Shown: positions 17,243-26,041, counted from the stretch's first letter. The stretch: DNA of 46,914 nucleotides from Ancalomicrobiaceae bacterium (GCA_031291595.1 JARLIU010000025.1:1-46914), one strand, 5' to 3'. Numbers and translations: made by a program. The notes: generated by a model from the sequence alone, not told the origin.

Positions 17243-18484
17243 ATGGCATCCGGCAATCTGACTTTGGCCGCACGACGCCTGCTCAGCGCCTCGGCGGTGC
17301 GCGATCGCGCCAATCGGATGCTCAACAATATCGTTGCCGGCATGTCGCAGCATTTCGCCGTCGACCTGGTGCGGCTCGATTCGGTCTGCGACTACGTCGT
17401 CCGGGTGATCCGCTCGTCCTATGCCGATCTCTCCGTGCCGCCGCACGCCTGCTGGCGACACTTCGAGGCCGGCGAGATCGATCGCTGGGGTATGCTGGTG
17501 GCACTGAGGCAATGGCCGAGCCCGCAGGCGCTCGGCGCTGCCGCCGTCGATCTTGCCTTCATCAGCGTGCTGATGCGCGGGCTCGCCGGTCCGGGCTGGG
17601 CCTACGCGGAAGCGGCGACCGGCGAGACGTTTGCCCGCTCCGATGGCGAGGCGATCGCCGGCCTGCTGATGTTTGCCGGCGGCGCCTTCTCCTCCAGCCC
17701 TTACGATCCGCTGCGCGTCGACGCCCGCGCGCTTGCCGGGCTGACGCCAGCCGAACTCGCCGACGGGCTGCAGGTGTCGCGTTCGAACCAGATCACCGGG
17801 CTCGAACAACGCGCAGCCCTCATCAACCGCTTCGGCCAGATGATGTCGGAATTTCCCGCGCTGTTCGCGGTGGACGATGGGCTGCGGCCGGGCGGACTGA
17901 TCGCCTATCTGGCCCAGGCCGCCGATCCCGACGGTATCGAGGCACCCTGGCTGCTGGAATTGCTGCTCGGGCCGCTGACGGCGGTGATGCCCGGCCAATT
18001 CGCCCTCGGCGAGGTGGCGCTCGGCGATTGCTGGCCGCATCCCCGTCTGATCGTCGGCGATGCCACTGACGGTCTGGTGCCGTTCCATCAGACGGCGCAA
18101 TGGCTGGCCTACAGCCTGATCGAGCCGTTGGTGTGGGCCGGGTTCGATCTCGTCGATCTCGACGGGCTGACGGCGCCGGCCGATCCATGGAACGGCAGCC
18201 TCCTCCTCGACATGGGACTGCTGCGCTTGCGCGACCCGGCGGCGGCGGCCGTCGCGCACCAGTATGGCGACGAAATCGTCGTCGAATGGCGGGCGCTGAC
18301 CATCGCCCTCGTCGACCGCATCGCCGATGGCGTCAGGCGGCGGCTTGGCCGCCAGCTCGATACGTTCCCGCTCGCCTGCGTGCTCGAGGGCGGCACCGCG
18401 GCGGCCGGCCGGCGGCTGGCACGCGACAAGCGCCGCGATGGCCGTCCGGCACTGATCGTGGCATCCGATCCGACCATTCTGTGA
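17243..18484 (+). CDS. URC4/Urg3 family protein (DUF1688), uracil catabolism
   Basis: The 413-residue cytoplasmic protein starts LTLAARRLLSASAVRDRANRML. It continues with FAVDLVRLDSVCDYVVRVIRSSYADLSVPPHACWRHFEAG, and FQKLAQWL-like FHQTAQWLAYSLIEPLVWAG lies further on. EWRALTIALVDRIADGVRRRLG and CVLEGGTAAAGRRLAR sit at the end. This is the URC4/Urg3 family of the reductive-independent URC uracil pathway described in Lachancea yeast. There, Urc4 acts after Urc1 and releases urea and a ribose moiety. No URC1 (GTP cyclohydrolase II-like) gene lies in the window. ATG at 17243 is supported by ggaagg about ten bases upstream. It is divergent from upp-rbsK. Confidence 0.85.
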   Translation: MASGNLTLAARRLLSASAVRDRANRMLNNIVAGMSQHFAVDLVRLDSVCDYVVRVIRSSYADLSVPPHACWRHFEAGEIDRWGMLVALRQWPSPQALGAAAVDLAFISVLMRGLAGPGWAYAEAATGETFARSDGEAIAGLLMFAGGAFSSSPYDPLRVDARALAGLTPAELADGLQVSRSNQITGLEQRAALINRFGQMMSEFPALFAVDDGLRPGGLIAYLAQAADPDGIEAPWLLELLLGPLTAVMPGQFALGEVALGDCWPHPRLIVGDATDGLVPFHQTAQWLAYSLIEPLVWAGFDLVDLDGLTAPADPWNGSLLLDMGLLRLRDPAAAAVAHQYGDEIVVEWRALTIALVDRIADGVRRRLGRQLDTFPLACVLEGGTAAAGRRLARDKRRDGRPALIVASDPTIL

Positions 18485-19172
18485 GTAGCGCGTGCCGGCA
18501 TGCCGGTCGGACCCCGCGGTTCGGGCGTCGCCGACGCCGTCGGACGGCAACGCCGCCGACCATGTCCGGTCAAGCACGGCCAGGTTGGCGCCGAGCCGCG
18601 CGCTGCGGCCAGCGAATGGCTTCGCTGTGGGAGCCCCGACAGGCCTGCGAGCCAAGCCCGCCGCTCGCCAGGAGCGGCCGGTCCGGGTTTTCACAATGAC
18701 CGGGTGTATTGAACAAAAAAATACAGCGGCCAGCGCGGGGGCTCTAGTCGCTGTCCAGGTGTTGAAAACTCGATAGAGCGCGTCACAACCCATGAACAAA
18801 TGCGCACGATTACTCGCTCGACGGAGATCGTCCCAGCTGAAAATACCAGCCTGCACCAAAAACGATGCGCCATCGCTCCGCTCTTCGCCGACAGACATAG
18901 CTTATATCATTTTTTTTGCAGATGAATAGTGATTTGTTGACACGTTCCATTGCGGCCGGCGGCGAATCGCTGTTTCGCGCCGCTTGCGGTTAGTCCACCA
19001 CCTGCGATATGCCGCTCTAGTTGCGACCGGGACACAGCATCGCTGCGTGGTTCCGGCTGCGGGTTGCTCGACAGCGCCATGCTGCCCCGCTATATCGATC
19101 GCCAGATCATCGAGTCCGGACCGCCCGAACCCCATGCTGCAGCGACCGCCGTCACCGCCACCTCATGATGCG
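18485..19172. other. 688-bp spacer upstream of lptB, no gene recognised
   Basis: In most Hyphomicrobiales lptC and lptA lie directly upstream of lptB; here neither is present. The first 200 bp are GC-rich. The part from about 18690 to 18960 is markedly AT-richer, with runs such as gaacaaaaaaatac and cattttttttgc. A hairpin ccgctc/gagcgg lies at 18661-18677. A minus-strand frame starting at 18898 gives MSVGEERSDGASFLVQAGIF but has no Shine-Dalgarno and runs into antisense of URC4, so it is not called. The region may be a rearrangement scar plus the lptB promoter. Confidence 0.5.
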
Positions 19173-19952
19173 ATGGGAGTGCACCCGGGCCACATGCCGG
19201 ACGGCTATGGCCAGGGCGAGCCTGAACATGACGAAGGGCTGAGGGTGGTCGAGGTCGGCAAGGCCTATCGCCGCCGACGCGTGGTCAAGACGGTGAGCCT
19301 GTCGGTGCATCGCGGCGAGGCGGTCGGGCTTCTCGGGCCGAACGGTGCCGGCAAGACCACCGTGTTCTACATGATCACCGGCATCATCCGTCCGGACCAC
19401 GGCACCATCCGGCTCGACGGCTTCAACATCACCGGCCTGCCGATGTATCGGCGTTCGCGCCTCGGCATCGGCTATCTGCCGCAGGAAGCCTCCATCTTCC
19501 GCGGCCTCACCGTCGAGCAGAACATCATGGCGGTGTTGGAGATGACGGTGGCGAACCGCGCCGAGCGCCGGCACGATCTGGAGCGGCTGATGTCCGAATT
19601 CCGCATCGAGCATCTGGCCAAGGCGCCGTCGATCTCCCTGTCGGGCGGCGAGCGGCGGCGCTGCGAAATCGCCCGGGCGTTGGCCAGTCGCCCGTCGTTC
19701 ATGCTGCTCGACGAGCCGTTCGCCGGCATCGACCCGATTGCCGTCGGCGAAATCCAGGCGCTGGTCCGTCATCTGACGCAGCGCGGCCTGGGCGTGCTGA
19801 TCACCGACCACAACGTGCGCGAGACGCTCGGCCTCATCGACCGCGCCACGATCATCGCCGACGGACAGGTGTTGACCGAAGGCGCGCCGAACGAGATCGT
19901 CGACAACGCCGATGTGCGCCGCCTTTACCTTGGCGAGCAATTTAGCCTTTGA
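19173..19952 (+). CDS. lptB: LPS export ABC transporter ATPase LptB
   Basis: The 259-residue ATPase powers lipopolysaccharide extraction from the inner membrane with LptF, LptG and LptC. Walker A is GPNGAGKTT, followed by VFYMITGIIRPDHG. GIGYLPQEASIFRGLTVEQNIMAVLE is diagnostic for LptB. The signature is LSGGERRRCEIARALA, Walker B is FMLLDEPFAGIDPIAV, and the switch His is in ITDHNVRETL. The start is uncertain: ATG at 19173 and ATG at 19194 are both possible, neither with a strong ribosome site, and the frame is open to 18984. It is followed by rpoN, hpf and ptsN in the standard order, but lptC and lptA are missing upstream. Confidence 0.93.
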   Translation: MGVHPGHMPDGYGQGEPEHDEGLRVVEVGKAYRRRRVVKTVSLSVHRGEAVGLLGPNGAGKTTVFYMITGIIRPDHGTIRLDGFNITGLPMYRRSRLGIGYLPQEASIFRGLTVEQNIMAVLEMTVANRAERRHDLERLMSEFRIEHLAKAPSISLSGGERRRCEIARALASRPSFMLLDEPFAGIDPIAVGEIQALVRHLTQRGLGVLITDHNVRETLGLIDRATIIADGQVLTEGAPNEIVDNADVRRLYLGEQFSL

Positions 19953-20005
19953 TCGGCCCGTCGGCTTAGGCTATCACTTTGCGGCAACATCCGTTACGCA
20001 AAAAT

Positions 20006-20023
20006 CGGACCAACTTTGGTCCG
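20006..20023. promoter_or_regulatory. Perfect inverted repeat between lptB and rpoN
   Basis: The arms cggaccaa (20006-20013) and ttggtccg (20016-20023) are perfectly complementary around a 2-base centre. It lies 38 bp upstream of the rpoN start. It may be a binding site for a dimeric regulator or a weak terminator; the short loop favours a DNA-binding site. Confidence 0.45.
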
Positions 20024-20060
20024 AGCTTTGGCCTTGACCTGACAGGATCCTGGTTCATCC

Positions 20061-21641
20061 ATGGCGCTATCCTCCAAGCTGGAACTCAAGCAGAGCCAGT
20101 CGCTGGTGATGACGCCGCAGCTCATGCAGGCCATCAAACTCCTGCAACTGGGGAATCTTGATCTCGTCGCCTACGTCGAGGCCGAACTCGAGCGCAACCC
20201 CCTGCTCGAACGCGATGAATCCGACGATCGTCCGGTCGCGGGCGAGGCGGCCGGCCAGGACGGGACCGAGCGCACCGAGCGTGCCGACGGCGAGGCGGCC
20301 GACGGTGGCGACGGTGACGGTCCCTCCGGCGAACCCGACGGTTCGGAATGGGGCGACCAGAGTTTCTCCAAGGCGACCGAGATCTCCGAGAAGCTCGATA
20401 CCGATCTCAGCAATCTCTACCAGGACGAACGGCCGGAGACCGGCGAACGGCTGCTCGATCCCGGCCAACTCGTCGGCGACAGCTGGGCCCATTCCGGCTC
20501 GCGCGGCAGCGGCGGGTCCGACGAGGACTACAATCTCGAGGCTTTCGTCGCCGCCGACATATCGCTCGGCGATCACCTGGCCGAACAGCTGGCCCTGGCG
20601 ATCACCGATCCGGCACGCCGGCTGATCGGTCAGTATCTGATCGATGCCGTCGACGACGCCGGCTACCTGCGCACCGATCTGATCAGCGTTGCTGAAAAGC
20701 TCGGCTGTCCGGTGGAGCTCGTCGAGGAAGTGCTCGCCGAATTGCAGCGCTTTGATCCGGCCGGGATCTGCGCCCGCGATCTCGCCGAATGTCTGGCGCT
20801 GCAACTGATCGAGCGCGACCGCTACGATCCCGCGATGAAGAAGCTGATCGACAATCTCGAACTTCTGGCCCGGCGCGATTTCCAGGCGATGAAGCGCATC
20901 TGCGGCGTCGACGACGAGGACCTCCTCGACATGATCGCCGAGGTGAAGGCGCTGAACCCCAAGCCTGGCAACGCCTTCGGCACGACGCTGGTGCAGCCGG
21001 TGGTGCCCGATGCGCTGGTGCGTCCCGCCCCCGACGGCGGCTGGACGGTCGAACTCAACTCGGAAACGCTTCCCAAAGTGCTGATCAACCAGAGTTATTA
21101 TGCCACGGTGGCGACGGGGGCGAAGGGCGACAAGGACAAGCACTATCTGACCGAGTGCCTGCAGACCGCCAATTGGCTGGTGAAAAGCCTCGATCAGCGC
21201 GCCAAGACGATTCTGAAGGTGGCGAGCGAGATCGTGCGCCAGCAGGACGCCTTCCTCACCCACGGCGTCCAGTACCTGCGCCCGCTGAACTTGCGCATGA
21301 TCGCCGACGCCATCGGCATGCACGAGTCGACGGTGAGCCGCGTCACCTCCAACAAATACATGGCGACCAATCGCGGCATCTTCGAATTCAAGTACTTCTT
21401 CACCTCCTCGATCGCGTCCTCCGAAGGCGGCGATGCGCATTCCTCCGAATCCGTGCGCCATCGCATCCGGGACCTGATCGACAGGGAGCAGCCGAGCGAC
21501 ATCCTGTCCGACGATACCATCGTGAAGATGCTGCGCGATGCCGGCATCGACATTGCCCGCCGCACCGTGGCTAAATATCGTGAGGCGATGAACATTCCGT
21601 CCTCGGTGCAGCGCCGGCGCGAAAAGCAGGTCATGGCGTGA
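20061..21641 (+). CDS. rpoN: RNA polymerase sigma-54 factor
   Basis: The 526-residue protein has all three sigma-54 regions. The glutamine-rich region I is SSKLELKQSQSLVMTPQLMQAIKLLQLGNLDL with ELERNPLLE. An acidic, Gly/Asp-rich region II follows (residues ~50-130). The core-binding domain includes DPAGICARDLAECLALQL and LNPKPG. The C-terminal DNA-binding part has RPLNLRMIADAIGMHESTVSRVTSNKYM, and the RpoN box is ARRTVAKYREAM near residue 505. It directs transcription of nitrogen and other activator-dependent genes. It sits between lptB and hpf, the usual position, with ptsN further on. Confidence 0.98.
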   Translation: MALSSKLELKQSQSLVMTPQLMQAIKLLQLGNLDLVAYVEAELERNPLLERDESDDRPVAGEAAGQDGTERTERADGEAADGGDGDGPSGEPDGSEWGDQSFSKATEISEKLDTDLSNLYQDERPETGERLLDPGQLVGDSWAHSGSRGSGGSDEDYNLEAFVAADISLGDHLAEQLALAITDPARRLIGQYLIDAVDDAGYLRTDLISVAEKLGCPVELVEEVLAELQRFDPAGICARDLAECLALQLIERDRYDPAMKKLIDNLELLARRDFQAMKRICGVDDEDLLDMIAEVKALNPKPGNAFGTTLVQPVVPDALVRPAPDGGWTVELNSETLPKVLINQSYYATVATGAKGDKDKHYLTECLQTANWLVKSLDQRAKTILKVASEIVRQQDAFLTHGVQYLRPLNLRMIADAIGMHESTVSRVTSNKYMATNRGIFEFKYFFTSSIASSEGGDAHSSESVRHRIRDLIDREQPSDILSDDTIVKMLRDAGIDIARRTVAKYREAMNIPSSVQRRREKQVMA

Positions 21642-21958
21642 TGCGCGCGATTTGAGCGGTTGTTTTTGCTCCGCTTTCAGGCTTCCGAGATCCTTAGCCG
21701 TTTGTGGTGGATCCCTTTAGGGTTAGCGACGTATAGTATCGTCGTTAAGTGACTAGGCCGGCCGAGCACGGACTTCGGGTGGCCGATCCGATCGAGCCGC
21801 GATCGAATGCGCTGAAGGCACCCAAAGAATGCCGAGACAGACGCTTCACCCGCTCAAAATCGCAAGCCGGCAAACCCATATCAACTATGCGGCCTGGTCG
21901 CCGTCGTCGGTTGCGATCGCTTGAGAAGGCGATCGCACGTTCAGGAGGAAGCTTGTCC
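21642..21958. other. Spacer rpoN-hpf
   Basis: These 317 bp include ggtggatccctttagggttagcgacg just after rpoN and the hpf leader with tcaggaggaa at 21941-21950. An open frame in the hpf phase extends back to 21749 but lacks family similarity. No terminator hairpin with a T-tract was seen. Confidence 0.4.
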
Positions 21959-22555
21959 ATGCCCCTCAGGGTTTCAGGAAAGAATGTCGACATCGGTGAT
22001 GCGCTCCGCAGCTACACGGTTGGTCGCGTCGGCGAGGTTCTCGGAAAATTCTTCTCCGACGGCTACAAGGGCCACGTTACCGTGGAGAAGGAGGGGTCCG
22101 GCTTTCGGACCGAGTGCGCCATCCATCTGAACACGGGTCTGTCGGTATCGACCGTCGGGGCGGCGCTGGATCCCTATCCCAGCGTCGACCAGGCCGTCGA
22201 ACGGCTGGAAAATCGGCTCCGTCGCCACAAGGGCAAACTGCGCGACATCCCGGCGGCCCAGCGCGAGCGGGCCGCCTGCGATGCCGAGAGCACGTATCGC
22301 GTCATCGAGGCCCCGGCGGAGGACGAGGAGGTGCCGCTCGACTATTCGCCGGTGGTGATCGCCGAGACGACCAAGACGGTCCGGCGCATGTCGGTCGGCG
22401 AGGCGGTGGCAGAGCTCGACCTGACCGGCGCGGAGTTCATGGTGTTCCTGCACGGCGGCCACGGCGGCGCCAATGTCGTCTACCGCCGCCGCGACGGCAA
22501 CATCGGCTGGATCGATCCGGCCCTTCCAGCGGGGGTAAAGGGCAAGCTGGCATGA
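21959..22555 (+). CDS. hpf: Ribosome hibernation promoting factor, long form
   Basis: The 198-residue protein has an N-terminal HPF/RaiA domain (PLRVSGKNVDIGDALRSYTVGRVGEVLGKFF, CAIHLNTGLSVSTVGAALDPYPSVDQAVERLENRLRRHKGKL). A C-terminal dimerisation domain follows (VRRMSVGEAVAELDLTGAEFMVFLHGGHGGANVVYRRRDGNIGWIDPAL). The two-domain long form makes 100S ribosome dimers during stationary phase. ATG at 21959 is preceded by AGGAGG. It lies between rpoN and ptsN as in other alphaproteobacteria. Confidence 0.95.
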   Translation: MPLRVSGKNVDIGDALRSYTVGRVGEVLGKFFSDGYKGHVTVEKEGSGFRTECAIHLNTGLSVSTVGAALDPYPSVDQAVERLENRLRRHKGKLRDIPAAQRERAACDAESTYRVIEAPAEDEEVPLDYSPVVIAETTKTVRRMSVGEAVAELDLTGAEFMVFLHGGHGGANVVYRRRDGNIGWIDPALPAGVKGKLA

Positions 22556-23004
22556 TCAGGGTCAAGGGCGCTCGGCGTCATCAACGCTAAAAGCGCTTCG
22601 GCCAACGGTGCGGCCGCCGGCGACGGCCGTACCGAATGCCACTGACAGCGCCGGGACGGTTGTGGAGCGATCCTCCGGCCAGACGCCGGACGGCAGCAGC
22701 GACCCGGCGTTGCCGAACAGTACCGGGACGGCGTCGATCGGGCCGGGGCGCGCCGCGTGCTGCATTGTGCCATGACCTGCGTTTTGCCTATTTGTGCGGC
22801 ATTTCGCCGCAGGGCGCGTTCGTCGCAGGGTGCGGGCGCTCAATTGCCGCGATTGTGTTGAAGGTGGATGAAGTGATCGCCGGAACAAGGGTTTATCCCG
22901 ACGCGCCTAAAGTTGATGCGGCCACATGCGGGTCTTTGCCTGCAATACGATCTTGAACCGCGCACCAATTTCATGGAAAACAGTCCGGGAAATAATGGAA
23001 AGTC
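22556..23004. other. Spacer hpf-ptsN
   Basis: These 449 bp hold no recognisable gene. The region from about 22770 to 22990 contains the ptsN leader with ggaaag upstream of the start. The distance suggests that ptsN has its own promoter rather than depending on read-through from hpf. Confidence 0.4.
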
Positions 23005-23472
23005 ATGATGGATCTCGCGAATCTTCTGTGCCTCGAGGGTATCTTGCCGGCTCTCAAGGTGAATTCGAAGAAGCAGGCGATCCAGGAGCTTGCCGCGCGC
23101 GCTGCCACCGTCACCGGGCTGTCGGAACGCGAGATCTTCGACACGCTGTTGCAGCGTGAACGGCTGGGTTCGACCGGCGTCGGCCATGGCATTGCCATCC
23201 CGCACGGCAAGATGCCCAACATCCACCGCATGTATGGCATTTTCGCCCGGCTTGATCGACCGCTCGACTTCGAGGCGATCGACGATCAGCCGGTCGATCT
23301 GATCTTCATGCTGCTGGCACCGGAAGGCGCCGGCGCCGATCACCTGAAGGCGCTGGCCCGTGTCGCCCGGCTGTTGCGCGATCCGGCGGTTGCCGCCAAC
23401 CTCCGCGCCTGCCGCGATGCCTCGGCGCTGTTCGCCGTGCTGACCCATCCGGTCGCCTCCAACGCGGCGTAA
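23005..23472 (+). CDS. ptsN: PTS IIA-like nitrogen regulatory protein PtsN (EIIA-Ntr)
   Basis: The 155-residue protein is an EIIA fructose/mannitol-type domain. GVGHGIAIPHGKMPNI carries the phosphorylated histidine in IPHGK at about residue 72. LNSKKQAIQELA-like VNSKKQAIQELAARAA and IFMLLAPEGAGADHLKALARVARLL match the family. It takes phosphate through the nitrogen PTS (EI-Ntr, NPr) and acts as a regulator of potassium and nitrogen physiology rather than sugar uptake. The start is ATG at 23005 or 23008, after ggaaag. It closes the rpoN-hpf-ptsN block. Confidence 0.95.
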   Translation: MMDLANLLCLEGILPALKVNSKKQAIQELAARAATVTGLSEREIFDTLLQRERLGSTGVGHGIAIPHGKMPNIHRMYGIFARLDRPLDFEAIDDQPVDLIFMLLAPEGAGADHLKALARVARLLRDPAVAANLRACRDASALFAVLTHPVASNAA

Positions 23473-23560
23473 GTTCCCGCCATCGGTCGGCGGCGAGACG
23501 CCGGGGGCGTTGGTCGGAGGGGAGGCGCGCCGCGATCGAGCGCGCCGCCGCTCGTGCGGC

Positions 23561-24559
23561 TCATACCGTCAGCACGATCTTGCCGATATGGGCGCCCGTC
23601 TCCATCCGCCGATGCGCATCGGCGGCGGCGGCGAGCGGGAAGGTCGAATCGATCGGCACGCGGATCCGCCCCGCCGCAATGAGCGGCCAGACCTTGTCTT
23701 CCAGGGCCCTGGCGATCGCCGCCTTGAAGCCGACGTCGCGGATCCGCAGCGTCGAGCCGGTGTGTGTCAGCCGCTTCAGCATCAGCCGGGTGAAATCCAC
23801 CGGCGGCCGGGCGCCGTTGAGGAAGGCGATCTGCACGATGCGGCCTTCGACCGCGGCGGCCTGATAATTGCGCTCGATGTAGTCGCCCCCGACCATGTCG
23901 AGGATGACGTCGACGCCTGCGCCTTCAGTGAAATCCTTGACCGCCTGGACGAAATCCATCGAATGGTAGTCGATGGCGAGATCGGCGCCCAAGTCGCGGC
24001 AGGCGGCGCATTTGGCCGCCGAGCCCGCGGTGGCGATGACGCGCGCGCCGAATGCCTTGGCCAACTGGATCGCCGCGACGCCGATGCCGGAGCTGCCGCC
24101 GTGCACCAGGAAGCTCTCGCCGGCCGCGAGGCGCGCCCGATCGAACACGTTCGACCACACGGTGAAGAACGTCTCGGGGATCGCCGCGGCGGCGGCGAGT
24201 CCGAGCCCGACCGGGATAGGCAACGCATTGGTTTCATGCACCACGGCATATTCGGCATAGCCGCCGCCGGCGACGAGCGCCGTCACCTGATCGCCGAGCC
24301 GGTACCTTGCTGCGCCGGCTCCGAGCCCCACCACTTCGCCGGCGAATTCCAGGCCGGGGATGTCGGAGGAGCCTTTCGGCGGCGCATAGAACCCCTGGCG
24401 CTGCAGCACGTCCGGCCGGTTGACGCCGGCTGCCGCAACGCGGATGAGGATCTCATGCGCCTCAGGCCGCGGCAAGGCGCGGGTCTCGGGGGTGAGCACC
24501 TCCGGACCGCCGGGGTGGGCAATGGCGATGGCGGTCATCGACTGGGGCAGATCGGACAT
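23561..24559 (-). CDS. NAD(P)H quinone oxidoreductase, PIG3 family
   Basis: The 332-residue zinc-free medium-chain reductase starts MSDLPQSMTAIAIAHPGGPEVL. It has VAAAGVNRPDVLQRQGFY, SDIPGLEFAGEVVGLG and ETFFTVWSNVFDRARLAAGESFLVHGG. The nucleotide-binding turn is SSGIGVAAIQLAKAFGARVIATAG, and the C-terminus is GAHIGKIVLTV. This is the PIG3 (TP53I3-like) quinone reductase pattern. It probably reduces quinones with NADPH in the cytoplasm. ATG at 24559 is preceded by gcaggag. The gene appears monocistronic. Confidence 0.93.
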   Translation of the reverse strand: MSDLPQSMTAIAIAHPGGPEVLTPETRALPRPEAHEILIRVAAAGVNRPDVLQRQGFYAPPKGSSDIPGLEFAGEVVGLGAGAARYRLGDQVTALVAGGGYAEYAVVHETNALPIPVGLGLAAAAAIPETFFTVWSNVFDRARLAAGESFLVHGGSSGIGVAAIQLAKAFGARVIATAGSAAKCAACRDLGADLAIDYHSMDFVQAVKDFTEGAGVDVILDMVGGDYIERNYQAAAVEGRIVQIAFLNGARPPVDFTRLMLKRLTHTGSTLRIRDVGFKAAIARALEDKVWPLIAAGRIRVPIDSTFPLAAAADAHRRMETGAHIGKIVLTV

Positions 24560-24686
24560 GGTGCGGCACTCCTGCTCCAGCACCTTCTAGCCCATATTGC
24601 CGGAGAGGTGAAGATGTGCCTGGCAATAAGATGCGTAAATACAATTGGTTAGAACGAATTTGCCCATCAGCTTCGCGTGATCTGCC

Positions 24687-25205
24687 CTAGCTGATGTCGT
24701 ATTCGGTCTCCACCACGCCGTTGCGGTGGGCGGCTGCCTTCACCAAGGTCAGCGGCACCGAGCGCCTGCCGGGCGGCCACAGCGGCGCGCCGCCGCCCAG
24801 AACAACGGGGATCTGAAACAGGATCAGCTTCTTGACGAGGCGCGCGTCGATGAAGGCCCGGACCACGCCACCGCCACCGACGACAAAGATGCGGCGCCTG
24901 CCAGCTTGAATGACGTCTTCCATGATCTCAGCCGGGGTGCGGCCGTCGAACACCGCATAGCCGTCGCCGTCGATTGGCGGGCCTTTGGTCATCACGATGG
25001 CCGAACGGCCGGGATAGGGCCAGTCGCTGAACGTCCGGCAAGCGCGGTAGGTGTTGGCGCCCATGATGACGGCGTCGATCTTGGCGATGAAGGCGTCATA
25101 GCCGAAGTCGTAGCCGTCGAACGGCTTCAGAAAGTCGAGCCCGCCACTGCGGTCGGCGATAAAGCCGTCGACCGAATGCGCGATGTAGACAACGACTTCG
25201 GCCAT
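24687..25205 (-). CDS. Dihydrofolate reductase / RibD C-terminal family protein
   Basis: The 172-residue protein starts MAEVVVYIAHSVDGFIADRSGGLDFL. It contains DAVIMGANTYRACRTFSDWPYPG, SAIVMTKG, AGRRRIFVVGGGGVVRAFIDARLVKKLILFQIPVVLGGG and PLTLVKAAAHRNGVVETEYDI. The GxxxGG-type nucleotide loop and overall order fit the YwjB/RibD-C family of NADPH-dependent reductases. True dihydrofolate reduction is not implied; the substrate is unknown. It lies alone between two other minus-strand genes. Confidence 0.88.
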   Translation of the reverse strand: MAEVVVYIAHSVDGFIADRSGGLDFLKPFDGYDFGYDAFIAKIDAVIMGANTYRACRTFSDWPYPGRSAIVMTKGPPIDGDGYAVFDGRTPAEIMEDVIQAGRRRIFVVGGGGVVRAFIDARLVKKLILFQIPVVLGGGAPLWPPGRRSVPLTLVKAAAHRNGVVETEYDIS

Positions 25206-25363
25206 CGGCGGGGCTCAAGTTCGGCGGTGTGCGTCCGGGCGGACGGGAGTGCGTCGCGTGCTTCGCATGTTCCCCCGACAGGATGCGGCAGCGGCCGCCG
25301 GCGCGATCGTCGCGGCTTGGCTGTCGGCCCGCCGACCGGCATTTCCGGACCGCACGCCGTCCG

Positions 25364-25990
25364 TCAGGCGGTCGTGGAGACGGTCGGCTTCTGCTTGGTC
25401 ACCGAAAGTGCCAGATACTGGTTTCCCAGTTTGTACATGGCGCGACCCGTCTGGCCGTCGCTCGACGAGATCTGCGTGTAGCCGATACGCACGATATCAT
25501 TCAGCACGTCGGCGGTTCCGGTCTGCGTCTTGCCGCCGGCGATCGCCGTCACTTGGGCGGTCTTGCCGTCGACCGACTTGACGTTGAAATTGATGGCGGC
25601 TCCTGTCAATGGATTGAGCCCGCTCCAGGCACCGACGAGCTTGTTCGACTGCTGGTCCGTCGTGTCCTTGGTGAGTTGGTAGGCCTGCTGAAGCGTGCCG
25701 GCGGCAAAGATCATGACGGCGTTCGTGCCGTTCTTGGTGCCGATCGTGACATTGCCGTAGGTGAGCGTGTTCTGGCTGACGGTGGCAGTGCCGTGTTCCT
25801 TCGTCGAGCCGTGATCGAACTCGACCTGCGCCGTCGAGCCTTTGATGCTGGTCACCTTGAGCGTGACGATCGCCTTGCCGTCCATCGTCCCTTTCCAGGT
25901 TCCCAACAGATTGCTCTGCTTGTAGAGGCGCTCGTTGACACCGCTGATATAGGAACCATTGGTGGTGACGGCGGAAGCGACTGTGGACAT
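25364..25990 (-). CDS. Unrecognised protein with two tandem beta-rich domains
   Basis: The 208-residue protein contains two related halves. The first is NLLGTWKGTMDGKAIVTLKV with SIKGSTAQVEF, VSQNTLTYGNVTIG and MIFAAG. The second is KLVGAWSGLNPLTGAAINFN with SVDGKTAQVTAI, LNDIVRIGYTQIS and MYKLGNQYLAL. Each unit runs (L)-G-(T/A)-W-x-G then beta strands to an A-Q-V strand, so an ancient internal duplication is clear. The sequence is rich in Thr, Gly, Asn and Ser, has no Cys and no Sec signal peptide, as in some non-classically exported proteins. AAGGAC precedes the ATG. A perfect CtrA-type box lies 52 bp upstream. I do not recognise the family. Confidence 0.75.
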   Translation of the reverse strand: MSTVASAVTTNGSYISGVNERLYKQSNLLGTWKGTMDGKAIVTLKVTSIKGSTAQVEFDHGSTKEHGTATVSQNTLTYGNVTIGTKNGTNAVMIFAAGTLQQAYQLTKDTTDQQSNKLVGAWSGLNPLTGAAINFNVKSVDGKTAQVTAIAGGKTQTGTADVLNDIVRIGYTQISSSDGQTGRAMYKLGNQYLALSVTKQKPTVSTTA

Positions 25991-26041
25991 GGCCTGAAGT
26001 CCTTCGGGACGAATCGTACCCCCTTCATGCGCCGCAGGCCC

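Noticed and set aside
18705-18725. Possible hairpin tgtatt/aataca in the lptB spacer
   Set aside because: The arms are only six AT-rich bases with a 9-base loop, and no gene ends close enough to need it.
17213-18898. Long minus-strand open frame (561 codons) through the URC4 gene
   Set aside because: It lies antisense to a well-supported gene and its translation is Arg/Glu/Gln-rich without any recognisable motif, as expected of GC-rich shadow frames. Only its first 60 codons lie outside URC4, and they lack a ribosome site.
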